A stretch of DNA of 10,757 nt from DATFWK01 sp035259345 (GCA_035259345.1 DATFWK010000235.1:1-10757), one strand, 5' to 3'. Positions 1 through 6,669 are shown, counted from the first letter of the stretch. Numbers and translations are program-made. Notes: generated from the letters alone by a model not told the origin.

Positions 1-451
1 CGGCGGCCGGGTCGAGCGCGCAGCGGGCGAGCACGTAGCCGAGCAGCGCGTCGTCGCCCGCCGGGGTGAGGCCGGGGCCGTGGCCCGCCAGGTCGTGGGC
101 GGCCGCCTCGACCGGCTCCCGCCCGAGCGCCAGCGCCCGCGGGTCCGGCCAGCGGTGGGGCCGGACCGCGGCGCAGGCCTCGAGCACCTGCGCCGGGGGC
201 CCGGGGGCCGGCGGCGGCGGCGTCCGCCACCGCCGCGCGCTGGCGAGGTCCAGCTGCACGCGGTCGCCGGGCGCGAGCACCGGGACGCGAGCGGTCACGA
301 TGGTGAGCGGCCCCCTCGGCCCGCGGGCGCCGGTCAGGTGCAGCAGGCGCCGCGTGCGCGACTCCTCGATCCAGGCCCAGCCGGCGCCGGCCGCGATCAC
401 GCGCCCGTCGCGGGCCCCGGCGGCGCCCGCGCCGGCCTCCGAGGCGATCAG
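1..451 (-). CDS. allH: DUF2877 protein, AllH/YlbF-like (partial, C-terminus beyond left edge)
   Basis: This is an N-terminal fragment of about 150 codons that runs off the left edge. The decisive motif is GPGLTPAGDDALLGY near residues 125-139, which matches the glycine-rich GPGLTPSGDD signature of DUF2877 (E. coli YlbF). With FdrA and YlbE, that family is reported to form oxamate carbamoyltransferase (AllFGH), which converts oxalurate and phosphate to oxamate and carbamoyl phosphate. The residues before the motif form a beta-rich N-terminal region, as expected. The gene follows the DUF1116 gene directly, the same order as in E. coli. No ATG, GTG or TTG lies near the junction. The frame is open through CTG codons at 457 and 451, the second sharing bases with the upstream TGA, and GAGGA lies 9 nt before the CTG at 457. 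A GTG at 400 would remove about 17 residues. A CTG start with translational coupling is inferred. Family confidence is high, start confidence low. Confidence 0.8.
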   Translation of the reverse strand, partial: MIASEAGAGAAGARDGRVIAAGAGWAWIEESRTRRLLHLTGARGPRGPLTIVTARVPVLAPGDRVQLDLASARRWRTPPPPAPGPPAQVLEACAAVRPHRWPDPRALALGREPVEAAAHDLAGHGPGLTPAGDDALLGYVLARCALDPAA

Positions 452-1815
452 CGCCAGGAGTCGAGGTCCTCGACGAGCGCCGCGAGGGCGTCGCCGAAGG
501 GCGCGAGCGGGACCCGTGCGATGCCGGCGCCGATCTGACCGCCCTCGGTGCGGTGGAGGATGCCGGTGTTGATGAGCGGCGTGGCGCCGAGGTCGACGCA
601 AGCGCGGGCGTCGACGCCGAGCGGCGTGCCCTCGCCGTCGAGCGTCGGGATCGGAAGCCGGTCGCTTGTCGCCAGGCAGATGTCGCCCATCGCCCGGGTC
701 CTCGCGATCGCGTCCGCCAGGCCGCCGCCGAGGAAGGCCGCGAGCCCCGGGCTGGCCGCGCTGGCGGCCGCGCCCAGGCCGGCGCACTCGACGAGCGCGG
801 AGTCGCCGATGTCCGGCGCGGCGTCGGCGTCGCCGAACCCCGGCCTGTAGAGCGCGTCCTCGACCGGCGGCGCGGGTGCGGTGAACCAGCGGCCCGGGAG
901 GCCCGCGAGCATCACGCCCGCCTCGACGCCGTTCCGGCTGACGAGCGCGGCGACCGTCGCGCCGCGGATGCCGAGCACGCCCGCGAGCGCCGCGCGGCAG
1001 GCCGCGATCGTCAGGGTCAGGGCGAAGTGGCCGTTGCCGGAGGTCATCCGCGCCACGGCCGGGACGAGCGGCGCCGCCCGCTCGGCCATGGCGGGCAGCA
1101 TCTCCCGCATCAGCAGCATCGTGGCGGCCTGGTGGCGCATGTGGCAGTCGTCGCCCATCCCGATCGCCTGGGCGCAGAGCGCGAGGACGTCGAGCGGCCC
1201 GCGTGCGGCGAGCGCCGCGTCGAAGGCAGGCGCCACCGCATCGGCCAGCTCCCGCTGCCGGCGGATCGACTCGGGCGAGCAGACGCCCAGCCAGAAGGCC
1301 TCGCCCGGCCCGTCGCACAGGGGCGAGTACGCCTCGTTGCCCCGCTCCTCGTCGCGGACGTGCCACACGGCCATCGAGGGCGAGAGCACGCCGGTCATGG
1401 CGCCCGCAGCGCCGAAGACGTAGTTCGGAGCGAGCTCGACGCCACCCGCAGCGAGCAGCCCCTCAGCCGCGGCGGCGTCCGGGGCCCAGCCCTCGAGGAT
1501 GCACGCGGCCATCACGGCGAGCTGCTGCGGGCGGCACATCGCCTCCCAGGCGATGGGCGGGCCCGCGTGCAGGATCGTGCGGCCCTCGAGGCCCGGGACG
1601 AGGTCCACTGCGAGGCCGGCGCCGACCAGCATCGGGCGCGCGGTCTGAAGCCGCGCGACGGCCAGCTCGTTCGCCGCCTCGACGCGGTCGTCGCCGTAGC
1701 AGGCGGCGAGCAGCCGCAGGGTCTCCGGCTCCCCGCCGGCGGGCGGGCGCCAGTCCACCTCGACCGGCTGGACCCCCTGGTCGGCGAGCGCCTCGGCCAT
1801 CAGGTCAAGGCCCAC
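448..1815 (-). CDS. allG: DUF1116 protein, AllG/YlbE-like oxamate carbamoyltransferase subunit
   Basis: The product has 455 residues, the usual size for DUF1116 (E. coli YlbE, renamed AllG). Family-type motifs appear in order: VDWRPPAGG (20-28), HAGPPI (83-88), GMGDDCHMRH (219-228), SRNG (293-296), DIGDSA (335-340), INTGI..H (415-421) and GQIGAG (426-431). With FdrA/AllF and DUF2877/AllH, this family is reported to move a carbamoyl group between oxalurate and oxamate, giving carbamoyl phosphate. No FdrA gene is in the window, so the complete enzyme cannot be shown here. The GTG start at 1815 places the protein at the usual GLDLMAEAL beginning. Alternatives are an ATG at 1800, which would cut into that segment, and an ATG at 1881, which would overlap the divergent gene at 1840. 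The frame stays open far upstream to 2391, but that stretch is antisense to the AIR-synthase-like gene and unlike the family. The stop overlaps the start region of the DUF2877 gene, indicating translational coupling. Confidence 0.88.
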   Translation of the reverse strand: MGLDLMAEALADQGVQPVEVDWRPPAGGEPETLRLLAACYGDDRVEAANELAVARLQTARPMLVGAGLAVDLVPGLEGRTILHAGPPIAWEAMCRPQQLAVMAACILEGWAPDAAAAEGLLAAGGVELAPNYVFGAAGAMTGVLSPSMAVWHVRDEERGNEAYSPLCDGPGEAFWLGVCSPESIRRQRELADAVAPAFDAALAARGPLDVLALCAQAIGMGDDCHMRHQAATMLLMREMLPAMAERAAPLVPAVARMTSGNGHFALTLTIAACRAALAGVLGIRGATVAALVSRNGVEAGVMLAGLPGRWFTAPAPPVEDALYRPGFGDADAAPDIGDSALVECAGLGAAASAASPGLAAFLGGGLADAIARTRAMGDICLATSDRLPIPTLDGEGTPLGVDARACVDLGATPLINTGILHRTEGGQIGAGIARVPLAPFGDALAALVEDLDSWR

Positions 1816-1827
1816 GGTCGCGATCCG

Positions 1828-1842
1828 TAGGCTGCCCGGGTG
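1828..1842 (+). promoter_or_regulatory. Possible -10 element and leaderless start for the AIR-synthase-like gene
   Basis: TAGGCT at 1828-1833 fits the TANNNT pattern of an actinobacterial -10 box. The GTG start codon at 1840 lies 6 nt after it, about where transcription would begin. No Shine-Dalgarno sequence precedes this GTG. A leaderless mRNA is therefore plausible, and such mRNAs are common in actinobacteria. No convincing -35 box is visible, so this is weak evidence from one short motif. Confidence 0.3.
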
Positions 1843-2790
1843 ATCGACCTCGACGGGCTGGTGGCCGCCGTCCGTGCTCATCCGGGCCTCGCCGCCAAGC
1901 GTCCCCTCGTCGAGGTCGCCCGCGTGGTCGGGGGCGACGGCGACGACGCCGCGCTGCTGCCGGACGGCGACGGGCGACTCGTCCTGGCCGCCGAGGCGAT
2001 CCTCCCGGCGCTGGTCGCGGCGGAGCCCCGGGTGGCGGGCGCGGCCGGCGTCGTGGCGGTGCTGAACGACGTCGCGGCGTCCGGAGGCCGTCCGCTCGCG
2101 ATCCTGGACACGGTCGTCGCCGCCGACGCCTGGACGGCCATCGCCGTGCTCGAGGGCCTGCGGGCGACCGCCGACCTGTACGGGGTCCCGGTGGTGGGCG
2201 GGCACACCACGATCGCGCCGGCGCCGTCCCTCAGCACGTTCGCCGCGGGGCGCGCCCGGCGCCCGCTCGCCGCCGCCCACGCGCGGCCCGGCGACGCCGT
2301 GGTCCTGGTCGCCTGCCTCGAGGGGCAGGCGCTCGCCGCACCGGGGGGGCTTCCGCTCTTCAGCCACCTGCGCGGTCCGCGCCGGGAGCACGCGGCCGCC
2401 GACCTCGCGCTCGTCGCCGAGTCGGCGGAGGCCGGCGAGGCCTGGGCGGCGCGGGACGTCTCGATGCCGGGGCTCGCCGGGTCGCTGGTCCAGCTCTGCG
2501 AGAGCGCCGGGGGCCTCGGGTGCGAGCTCAGGCTCGACGCGATCCCGGCGCCGCCGGGGCTCGACCTGGCCGCCTGGCTCGTCACGTTCCCATCCTACGG
2601 CTTCCTCCTGGTGGGCGATCCGCCGCCGATCGTCGGGCGGTTCGCCGCCGCCGGCCTGGCGGCCGCGGCCGTCGGGCGCCTCGACCCGTCGGGCGTCGTG
2701 CGGGCGGTCGCGGGCGGGCAGGAGCGGGTGCTCTGGGACCTGGGCGCCGAGCCCCTCGCCGGCATGGGCCCGGGCTCCGCCGCGGGTTAG
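1840..2790 (+). CDS. Sll0787-family AIR-synthase-like (PurM-like) protein
   Basis: The product has 316 residues and resembles the Sll0787-type AIR-synthase-related proteins of Nit1/nitrogen-starvation clusters. These relate to the PurM/ThiL/HypE/SelD ATP-using superfamily, and the reaction of this branch is not known. Visible motifs are the N-terminal GDGDDAALLPDGDG (32-45), NDVAASGGRPL (76-86) after a conserved hydrophobic stretch, GGHT (120-123), DVSMPGLAGSL (207-217) heading the second half, and FPSYGFLL (250-257) near the C-terminus. The acidic GDDAA loop is the expected metal-nucleotide site. The GTG start puts the N-terminus where the family usually begins. In Synechocystis the homologue follows the GNAT gene. 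Here it is separated from the other cluster genes by the secreted-protein operon and read in the opposite direction. It is divergent from the AllG-like gene with only 24 bp between starts. Confidence 0.86.
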   Translation: MIDLDGLVAAVRAHPGLAAKRPLVEVARVVGGDGDDAALLPDGDGRLVLAAEAILPALVAAEPRVAGAAGVVAVLNDVAASGGRPLAILDTVVAADAWTAIAVLEGLRATADLYGVPVVGGHTTIAPAPSLSTFAAGRARRPLAAAHARPGDAVVLVACLEGQALAAPGGLPLFSHLRGPRREHAAADLALVAESAEAGEAWAARDVSMPGLAGSLVQLCESAGGLGCELRLDAIPAPPGLDLAAWLVTFPSYGFLLVGDPPPIVGRFAAAGLAAAAVGRLDPSGVVRAVAGGQERVLWDLGAEPLAGMGPGSAAG

Positions 2791-2833
2791 ACGGCACTGA
2801 GACGCTCAAGGAACGCCTCGGGCTGCCGATGTT

Positions 2834-2852
2834 CTGGCGGCGCATCCGCCAG
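2834..2852 (+). terminator. Perfect 7-bp stem-loop between AIR-synthase-like and secreted-protein genes
   Basis: CTGGCGG and CCGCCAG form a perfect 7-bp inverted repeat around the 5-nt loop CGCAT, 44 bp after the upstream stop codon. There is no T-run after it, so it is not a classical intrinsic terminator. It may be a GC-only terminator, a 5' leader hairpin of the secreted-protein operon, or an operator. Its place between two functionally unrelated genes favours a transcription boundary. I see no recognisable promoter in the remaining bases of this 87-bp gap. Confidence 0.4.
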
Positions 2853-2877
2853 TCCCGAACCAGGAGCCCTCACCCTC

Positions 2878-3381
2878 ATGAAGCCCTCTCGACGCACCCT
2901 CGCCGCCGGCGCCGCCGCGCTCGCGGCAGCCGGCCTCGCCGCCGCCCCCGCGTTCGCCGCGGACACCAACGTCAGCGTGACGGTCAACGAGACCCTCGCG
3001 ATCACCGCGAGCACGGCGAGCGTCGACTTCGGCGCCGTGGCAGAGGGCGCGAACCCGAGCTCCCCCGCCTCGGTGACGGTCAAGAGCAACCACGTCGGCG
3101 GCTACCAGCTCGCCGTCTCGCGCACCGCCTTCACGAACGGTGACATCCCGCTCACCTTCGCGCCGGGCGCGACCCCCTCGGGCGCGGTCGCCGACGCCGC
3201 GGCCGACACGGCGATCCCGACCGCCGGCTCGCTGAACATCGGCCACCGCGCCGCCGGGGCGAACGAGATCACCCCGTCGCTCGGCGACGCCTGGAGCTTC
3301 AACCTGAAGCTCGGCCCGGTGCCGTTCGTCCGCGCCGGCGCCCACAGCTCGACCGTCACCTTCACGGTCGTCGGCCTCTAG
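2878..3381 (+). CDS. Small secreted beta-rich protein, first gene of a three-gene surface operon
   Basis: The product has 167 residues. It starts with a signal peptide: basic KPSRR, a long Ala/Leu core, and an APAFA cleavage site near residues 27/28. SRRTL also resembles a twin-arginine (Tat) motif, so export could be Sec or Tat. The mature protein is rich in Thr/Ser/Val with alternating hydrophobic residues, typical of a beta-sandwich. It has no cysteine, membrane helix or sortase signal. From about residue 40 to the end it is homologous to the C-terminal domain of the next gene's product. Shared blocks are VTVKSN (66-71), GYQLAVSRTAF (75-85), GDIPL (88-92), LGPVPFVRAG (145-154) and STVTFTVV (158-165). 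I do not recognise the domain by name. The layout is distantly like WxL or coat-protein-U-type surface domains, but the defining WxL motif is not clear. AGGAG lies 11 nt before the ATG. It may be a major structural or surface-layer subunit, which is inference. Confidence 0.8.
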   Translation: MKPSRRTLAAGAAALAAAGLAAAPAFAADTNVSVTVNETLAITASTASVDFGAVAEGANPSSPASVTVKSNHVGGYQLAVSRTAFTNGDIPLTFAPGATPSGAVADAAADTAIPTAGSLNIGHRAAGANEITPSLGDAWSFNLKLGPVPFVRAGAHSSTVTFTVVGL

Positions 3382-3398
3382 GCCGAGAAGAGGACTCA

Positions 3399-3427
3399 CC
3401 GTGCCGGCCCGGAAAAGGCCGGCACGG
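3399..3427 (+). terminator. Strong 11-bp intercistronic stem-loop
   Basis: A perfect 11-bp inverted repeat (arms 3399-3409 and 3417-3427) encloses the 7-nt loop CGGAAAA, 17 bp after the stop of the first secreted-protein gene. The stem is almost entirely G/C, with no T-tract after it. It could be a partial (attenuating) terminator or an mRNA stabiliser that makes the first, small product more abundant than the downstream propeller protein. Such an arrangement is common for major-subunit-first surface operons. The structure is seen directly and the role is inferred. Confidence 0.6.
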
Positions 3428-3450
3428 CACAGCTCTCGACATCCCCCCGG

Positions 3451-4959
3451 GTGCGCCTCCCAGCCATCACGCCGGTGCGAGCGGTCGTCCCGGCCCTCGC
3501 GGCCGCCGCGCTCGCCCTCACTCCGCGGGCGGACGCGGCGCCGACGTTCGCCGCGGCCGTCAACTACACGGCGGGGGCGAAGGCGAACGCAGTCGCCCTC
3601 GGCGACGTGAACGGCGACGGGCGCCTCGACATGGCCGTCGCGAACACAAACGGCGCGACGGTCACGGTGCGGCTGGGGACCGGGTCCGGGGCCTTCGGCG
3701 CCGCGAGCACGCTGTCGGTCGCTCCGCGCCCTGACGCGGTGGCGCTGGCCGACCTGGGCGGGGACGGGAAGCTCGACCTGGTCACCGCCAACCGCAACGG
3801 CCGGAACATCTCGGTGCTGCGCGGCGACGGCGCCGGCGGGTTCACGGCGGCCACCAACTTCTCGGTCGCCAACGACCGCCCGGTCGCGCTCGTCGTAACC
3901 GACGTCAACGGCGACGGCAAGCCGGACGTCGTCACGGCGAACAACGTCGGCGACGACGTCTCCGTGCTGCTCGGCAACGGCGCCGGCAGCTTCGGCGCGG
4001 CGACCACCTTCGACGCCGGGACGAGCCCGACGTGGATCGCCGCCGGTGACCTGAACGGCGACGGCAAGAAGGACCTCGCCGTGGCCAACGGAGGCTCGAA
4101 CAACGTCTCCGTGCTCCTCGGCACGGGCACGGGCGCCTTCGGCGCCGCCACGAGCTTCGCGGCCGGGACGAGCCCCACCGGCGTCGCTCTCGGCGACCTG
4201 AACGGCGACGGCAAGCTCGACATGGTGGTCACCAACTCGGGCTCGAGCAACCTGACCGTCCGGCTCGGCAACGGCGCCGGCGGGTTCGGGGCGGCGACCA
4301 CCTCGGCGACCGGGACCGGCCCGTCGGCCGTCGCCCTGGCGGACATCGACGCCGACGGGCGCACCGACGTGGTGACGTCGAACGCGACGGCGAACACGGT
4401 GTCGGTGCTCCTGGGCAACGGCAACGGGACGCTCCAGGCGCCGCTGTCCTTCGCCGTCGCCAACAACCCCGCCTCGGTCGCCGTCGGCGAGCTGACCGGC
4501 GACGTGGCGCCCGACCTGGTCACGGCGAACGCCAACGGCGGCAACGCCTCGGTGCTGCTCGCGACGACGCAGATCCTCACGGTCACGGCCGCGCCGTCCG
4601 TGAGCTTCGGCAGCCTGTCGGAGGGAGCGACCTCGCCGGCCGTCGCAGTCCCGGTGACCGTGAAGAGCAACGTCGCCACCGGATACCAGCTCTCGGTCTC
4701 GCGAACCGCGTTCTCGAGCGGGGACATCCCGCTCGCGATCTCCGCGCCCACGCCGCCGGCGGGTCAGGTGCTCGACCTCGCCGCGGGGGTGGCGACGGCC
4801 ATGCCGCCTGGCGCCTCCGTGAACGTGGGGCACCGGACGGGCAGCCCCACGCCGCCCGCCGGCGACCTCTGGCAGACCAGCCTCACGCTCGGCCCGCTTC
4901 CCTTCGTCCGCGCCGGGCTCCACGCGTCGACCGTGACGTTCACCGTCGTCGCCCTGTAG
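3451..4959 (+). CDS. Secreted seven-bladed FG-GAP/VCBS propeller with C-terminal beta domain
   Basis: The product has 502 residues. Residues 1-29 form a signal peptide (Ala/Leu core, cleavage near ADA/AP). Residues about 30-374 hold seven 49-50-residue repeats, each with a calcium-loop motif D-x-N-x-D-G beginning at residues 51, 100, 150, 199, 248, 297 and 346, the last degenerate (GELTGDVAPD). The final repeat lacks its last strand. The segment PTFAAAVNYTAGAKANAVAL near residue 31 matches that strand, so the propeller likely closes circularly with seven blades. Residues 375-502 repeat the beta domain of the preceding gene's product (VTVKSN, GYQLSVSRTAF, GDIPL, LGPLPFVRAG, STVTFTVV). Propellers of this kind usually bind ligands or partners outside the cell. 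The GTG start has no clear Shine-Dalgarno sequence. A GTG at 3475 would also give a signal peptide. No membrane anchor is seen. Confidence 0.85.
   Translation: MRLPAITPVRAVVPALAAAALALTPRADAAPTFAAAVNYTAGAKANAVALGDVNGDGRLDMAVANTNGATVTVRLGTGSGAFGAASTLSVAPRPDAVALADLGGDGKLDLVTANRNGRNISVLRGDGAGGFTAATNFSVANDRPVALVVTDVNGDGKPDVVTANNVGDDVSVLLGNGAGSFGAATTFDAGTSPTWIAAGDLNGDGKKDLAVANGGSNNVSVLLGTGTGAFGAATSFAAGTSPTGVALGDLNGDGKLDMVVTNSGSSNLTVRLGNGAGGFGAATTSATGTGPSAVALADIDADGRTDVVTSNATANTVSVLLGNGNGTLQAPLSFAVANNPASVAVGELTGDVAPDLVTANANGGNASVLLATTQILTVTAAPSVSFGSLSEGATSPAVAVPVTVKSNVATGYQLSVSRTAFSSGDIPLAISAPTPPAGQVLDLAAGVATAMPPGASVNVGHRTGSPTPPAGDLWQTSLTLGPLPFVRAGLHASTVTFTVVAL
3601..4572 (+). repeat. Seven FG-GAP/VCBS repeats encoded in tandem
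   Basis: Units of about 147-150 nt repeat in frame, each encoding a GD(V/L)NGDGKxD loop followed by TANxxxNNVSVLLGNGAGxFGAAT-type strands. Units 3 to 5 are closest in sequence, suggesting recent internal duplication or ongoing recombination. The GC-rich GNC-biased codons also keep several antisense frames open across this stretch. Confidence 0.85.
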
Positions 4960-4977
4960 CCCCTCCAAGGAGACCCC

Positions 4978-5790
4978 GTGACCCGCCTCACCCCACTCGC
5001 CGTCGCCGCGCTCGCGCTCGCCGTGGCCATCCCGGCCGGCATGGCCGCCGGCGCGGCCACCCCGCCGGTCGCGGTCTCGGTCAGCCCTCCGGTGCTCTTC
5101 CTCCAGGGGGCGACGACGACGACGCTCGCGGTCACCAACCCCTCGAGCCAGCCGACGACGATCCTCGTCCGCACCGGCAACTACAACGTGGCCGCGGACG
5201 GCGGCGTCCGGATCGACCCGAAGCTGCCGCCGGCCCGCTCGGCGAAGGCCTGGCTGCGCGTCTCGCCCCGCAGCCTGACCCTCGGGCCCGGCCAGCGCGG
5301 CACGGTGACCGTCGTGGCGGCGCCCCCGCGCGTGGCCGCGCCGGGCGACCACCACGCGCTCGTGCTGCTCGCCGGGACGGGGGGGCGGGCGGCCGTCGCG
5401 ATCCGGGCCCAGGTCGGCGTGAACGTGATCGTCCGCGTCTCGGGGCCGCTCGTCCGGAGCCTCCGGGTGACCGCGCCGAGGGTGCGCCGCGTGAAGCGCA
5501 GGCGCGTGATCGCCGTGCCCATCGCGAACCGCGGGAACGTCGTGGAGCGCCTCCTGCGCAAGCAGGTGACGGTGGAGCTGCGGCGCGGGCGGAAGCTCGC
5601 GGCGCGCGTCGCCGCGGCGTCGACGATCGTGCTGCCCGGGACCGCGGTCACCCTGCGCGTGCCGGTGCCGCGGCGCCTCAAGGGCCGCTACCGGGCGGTC
5701 GTCGTCGTGCGGCCGGCCAAGCGGGTCGCCGAGGGCCCCGGCGTGCGTGCGCTGAAGGTCATCCGGAAGGCGCGTGCCGTCAGGCTGTAG
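4978..5790 (+). CDS. Secreted chaperone/DUF916-like beta-sandwich protein
   Basis: The product has 270 residues and begins with a signal peptide (Ala/Leu-rich, cleavage near residue 25). Residues about 30-135 resemble the Ig-like N-terminal domain of periplasmic pilus chaperones and DUF916/WxL-interacting proteins: a start VSVSPPVLFL, a paired strand TTTLAVTNPS, a tract RSAKAWLRVSPRSLTLGPGQ before TVTV, and PGDHHALVLL. Residues 145-270 form a second, very Arg/Lys-rich beta domain (for example VRRVKRRRV near 169). No C-terminal membrane helix is visible, unlike typical DUF916/DUF3324 proteins, so the family match is distant. AAGGAG lies 5 nt before the GTG start, 12 bp after the propeller gene, so the two are clearly co-transcribed. 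It may assemble or hold the two upstream beta-domain proteins on the positively charged face, which is inference. Its end overlaps the convergent kinase gene by 11 bp. Confidence 0.78.
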   Translation: MTRLTPLAVAALALAVAIPAGMAAGAATPPVAVSVSPPVLFLQGATTTTLAVTNPSSQPTTILVRTGNYNVAADGGVRIDPKLPPARSAKAWLRVSPRSLTLGPGQRGTVTVVAAPPRVAAPGDHHALVLLAGTGGRAAVAIRAQVGVNVIVRVSGPLVRSLRVTAPRVRRVKRRRVIAVPIANRGNVVERLLRKQVTVELRRGRKLAARVAAASTIVLPGTAVTLRVPVPRRLKGRYRAVVVVRPAKRVAEGPGVRALKVIRKARAVRL

Positions 5791-6646
5791 CGGCCTCCGC
5801 GCGGGCGGCCAGCCACCGGATCCATGGCTGCGCGCGGCCCGGCTCCGAGCGCCGGGCGCGCTCGGCCAGGAGCGTCCAGGCGACCACCTGGTAGGCGCGC
5901 GCCTCCATCAGCCGCTCCATCGCGTCGGCGTCCACGGCCAGGCCGTACCCGGCGAGCACCGCGTCCCGCTCCGGCCCGGCACCCCGGACCGCCCGCGGCG
6001 TGAGCAGGCACGCGAGGTCCCACTCCCGCGGGCCGCGGCAGGTGTCCTCGAGGTCGATCCAGACCGGGCCCGCCGCGGTGGCGAGGACGTTCCGGAGATA
6101 GGCATCGCCGTGGAGCGCCTGCGCGGGGCCGGCTTCCCCGAGCGACGCCAGCCGCTGCCAGGCCCGCGCGAGCACGCCGGCGTCGTCCTGGGTCAGGGCG
6201 CCGTCGACGGCGACGTCCGCCAGGATGGCGTGCGCCTCGTCGAGCAGGCCGCCCGAGGCCGGAAGCTCGCCGTCGTGGCCGGCCAGCGCCTCGTGGATCC
6301 GCCGCAACGAGGCGCCGAGCTCGCGGTCGCCGGGCGCCCGGTCAGGGTCGTGAGGGACGAGGGCCCAGAACGTCAGCGCGAGGCCGTCCTCGACGTGCGG
6401 CCCGGGCGGGAGGAGCGTGCTCGGCGCGGCCACCGGCGCGCCCCGCGCCGCGGCGTGGGTGGCGACCGCCACCTCGCGGGCGAGCCAGCGCTCGGCGCCC
6501 CCCGCTCGCACGGCGGCGGTCAGCGTCGCGACCCGCGCGACCACCGGCGCCGGGCGCAGGTGCACCAGCACGTTCACGCCCTCGTGCAGGACGAGCGGAT
6601 CGGCGTCGATCCCGTGCGCTCGGGCGACCCGGAGGGCCGCCCGCAC
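5780..6646 (-). CDS. APH/choline-kinase-like phosphotransferase
   Basis: The product has 288 residues with an APH-family (PF01636) layout. The catalytic loop is LHGDAYLRN (178-186), giving HGD-x4-N with Asp181 and Asn186. The metal-binding segment is VWIDLEDTCRG (195-205), with Asp198 equivalent to the kinase DFG aspartate, followed by EWDLA (208-212). The N-lobe is short, with VVARVA (35-40) where the nucleotide-binding strand is expected. This superfamily transfers phosphate from ATP or GTP to hydroxyls of small molecules such as aminoglycosides, choline, homoserine or methylthioribose. The substrate cannot be told from the sequence. GTG at 6646 is the first in-frame start after the GNAT stop (23 bp gap), with no strong ribosome site. 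It is the last gene of the Nit1-like operon and converges on the secreted operon. A role in phosphorylating the pathway substrate or product is inference; resistance is less likely in this context. Confidence 0.82.
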   Translation of the reverse strand: MRAALRVARAHGIDADPLVLHEGVNVLVHLRPAPVVARVATLTAAVRAGGAERWLAREVAVATHAAARGAPVAAPSTLLPPGPHVEDGLALTFWALVPHDPDRAPGDRELGASLRRIHEALAGHDGELPASGGLLDEAHAILADVAVDGALTQDDAGVLARAWQRLASLGEAGPAQALHGDAYLRNVLATAAGPVWIDLEDTCRGPREWDLACLLTPRAVRGAGPERDAVLAGYGLAVDADAMERLMEARAYQVVAWTLLAERARRSEPGRAQPWIRWLAARAEAATA

Positions 6647-6669
6647 GGCCCGCTCGGCGGTCCCGCCGG

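Noticed and set aside
1816..2391. Upstream extension of the AllG-like frame
   Set aside because: The extension is antisense to the AIR-synthase-like gene and has no DUF1116-like sequence. The family N-terminus starts at GLDLMAEAL.
1203..3143. 646-codon open frame on the plus strand
   Set aside because: It crosses the AllG-like gene, the AIR-synthase-like gene and the gap after it. The translation is Arg/Pro-rich and typical of an out-of-frame GC-rich shadow.
3601..4572. CRISPR-like or other non-coding tandem repeat array
   Set aside because: The repeats are in frame, diverged and encode FG-GAP blades. There is no constant repeat with unique spacers.
2878..4959. True WxL domains in the two secreted proteins
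   Set aside because: The DxW and neighbouring strands are loosely similar, and a DUF916-like neighbour is present. The paired WxL motifs are not clearly there, so the domain is left unnamed.
2806..5355. 849-codon open frame on the minus strand
   Set aside because: It lies fully antisense to the secreted operon, whose repeated GNC-type codons keep this frame open. Its translation is Arg/Gly/Ala-rich low complexity with no domain.
5760..5830. Bidirectional terminator between the convergent genes
   Set aside because: The coding ends overlap by 11 bp. I found only 4-bp arms (GGCC...GGCC) and no T-tract.
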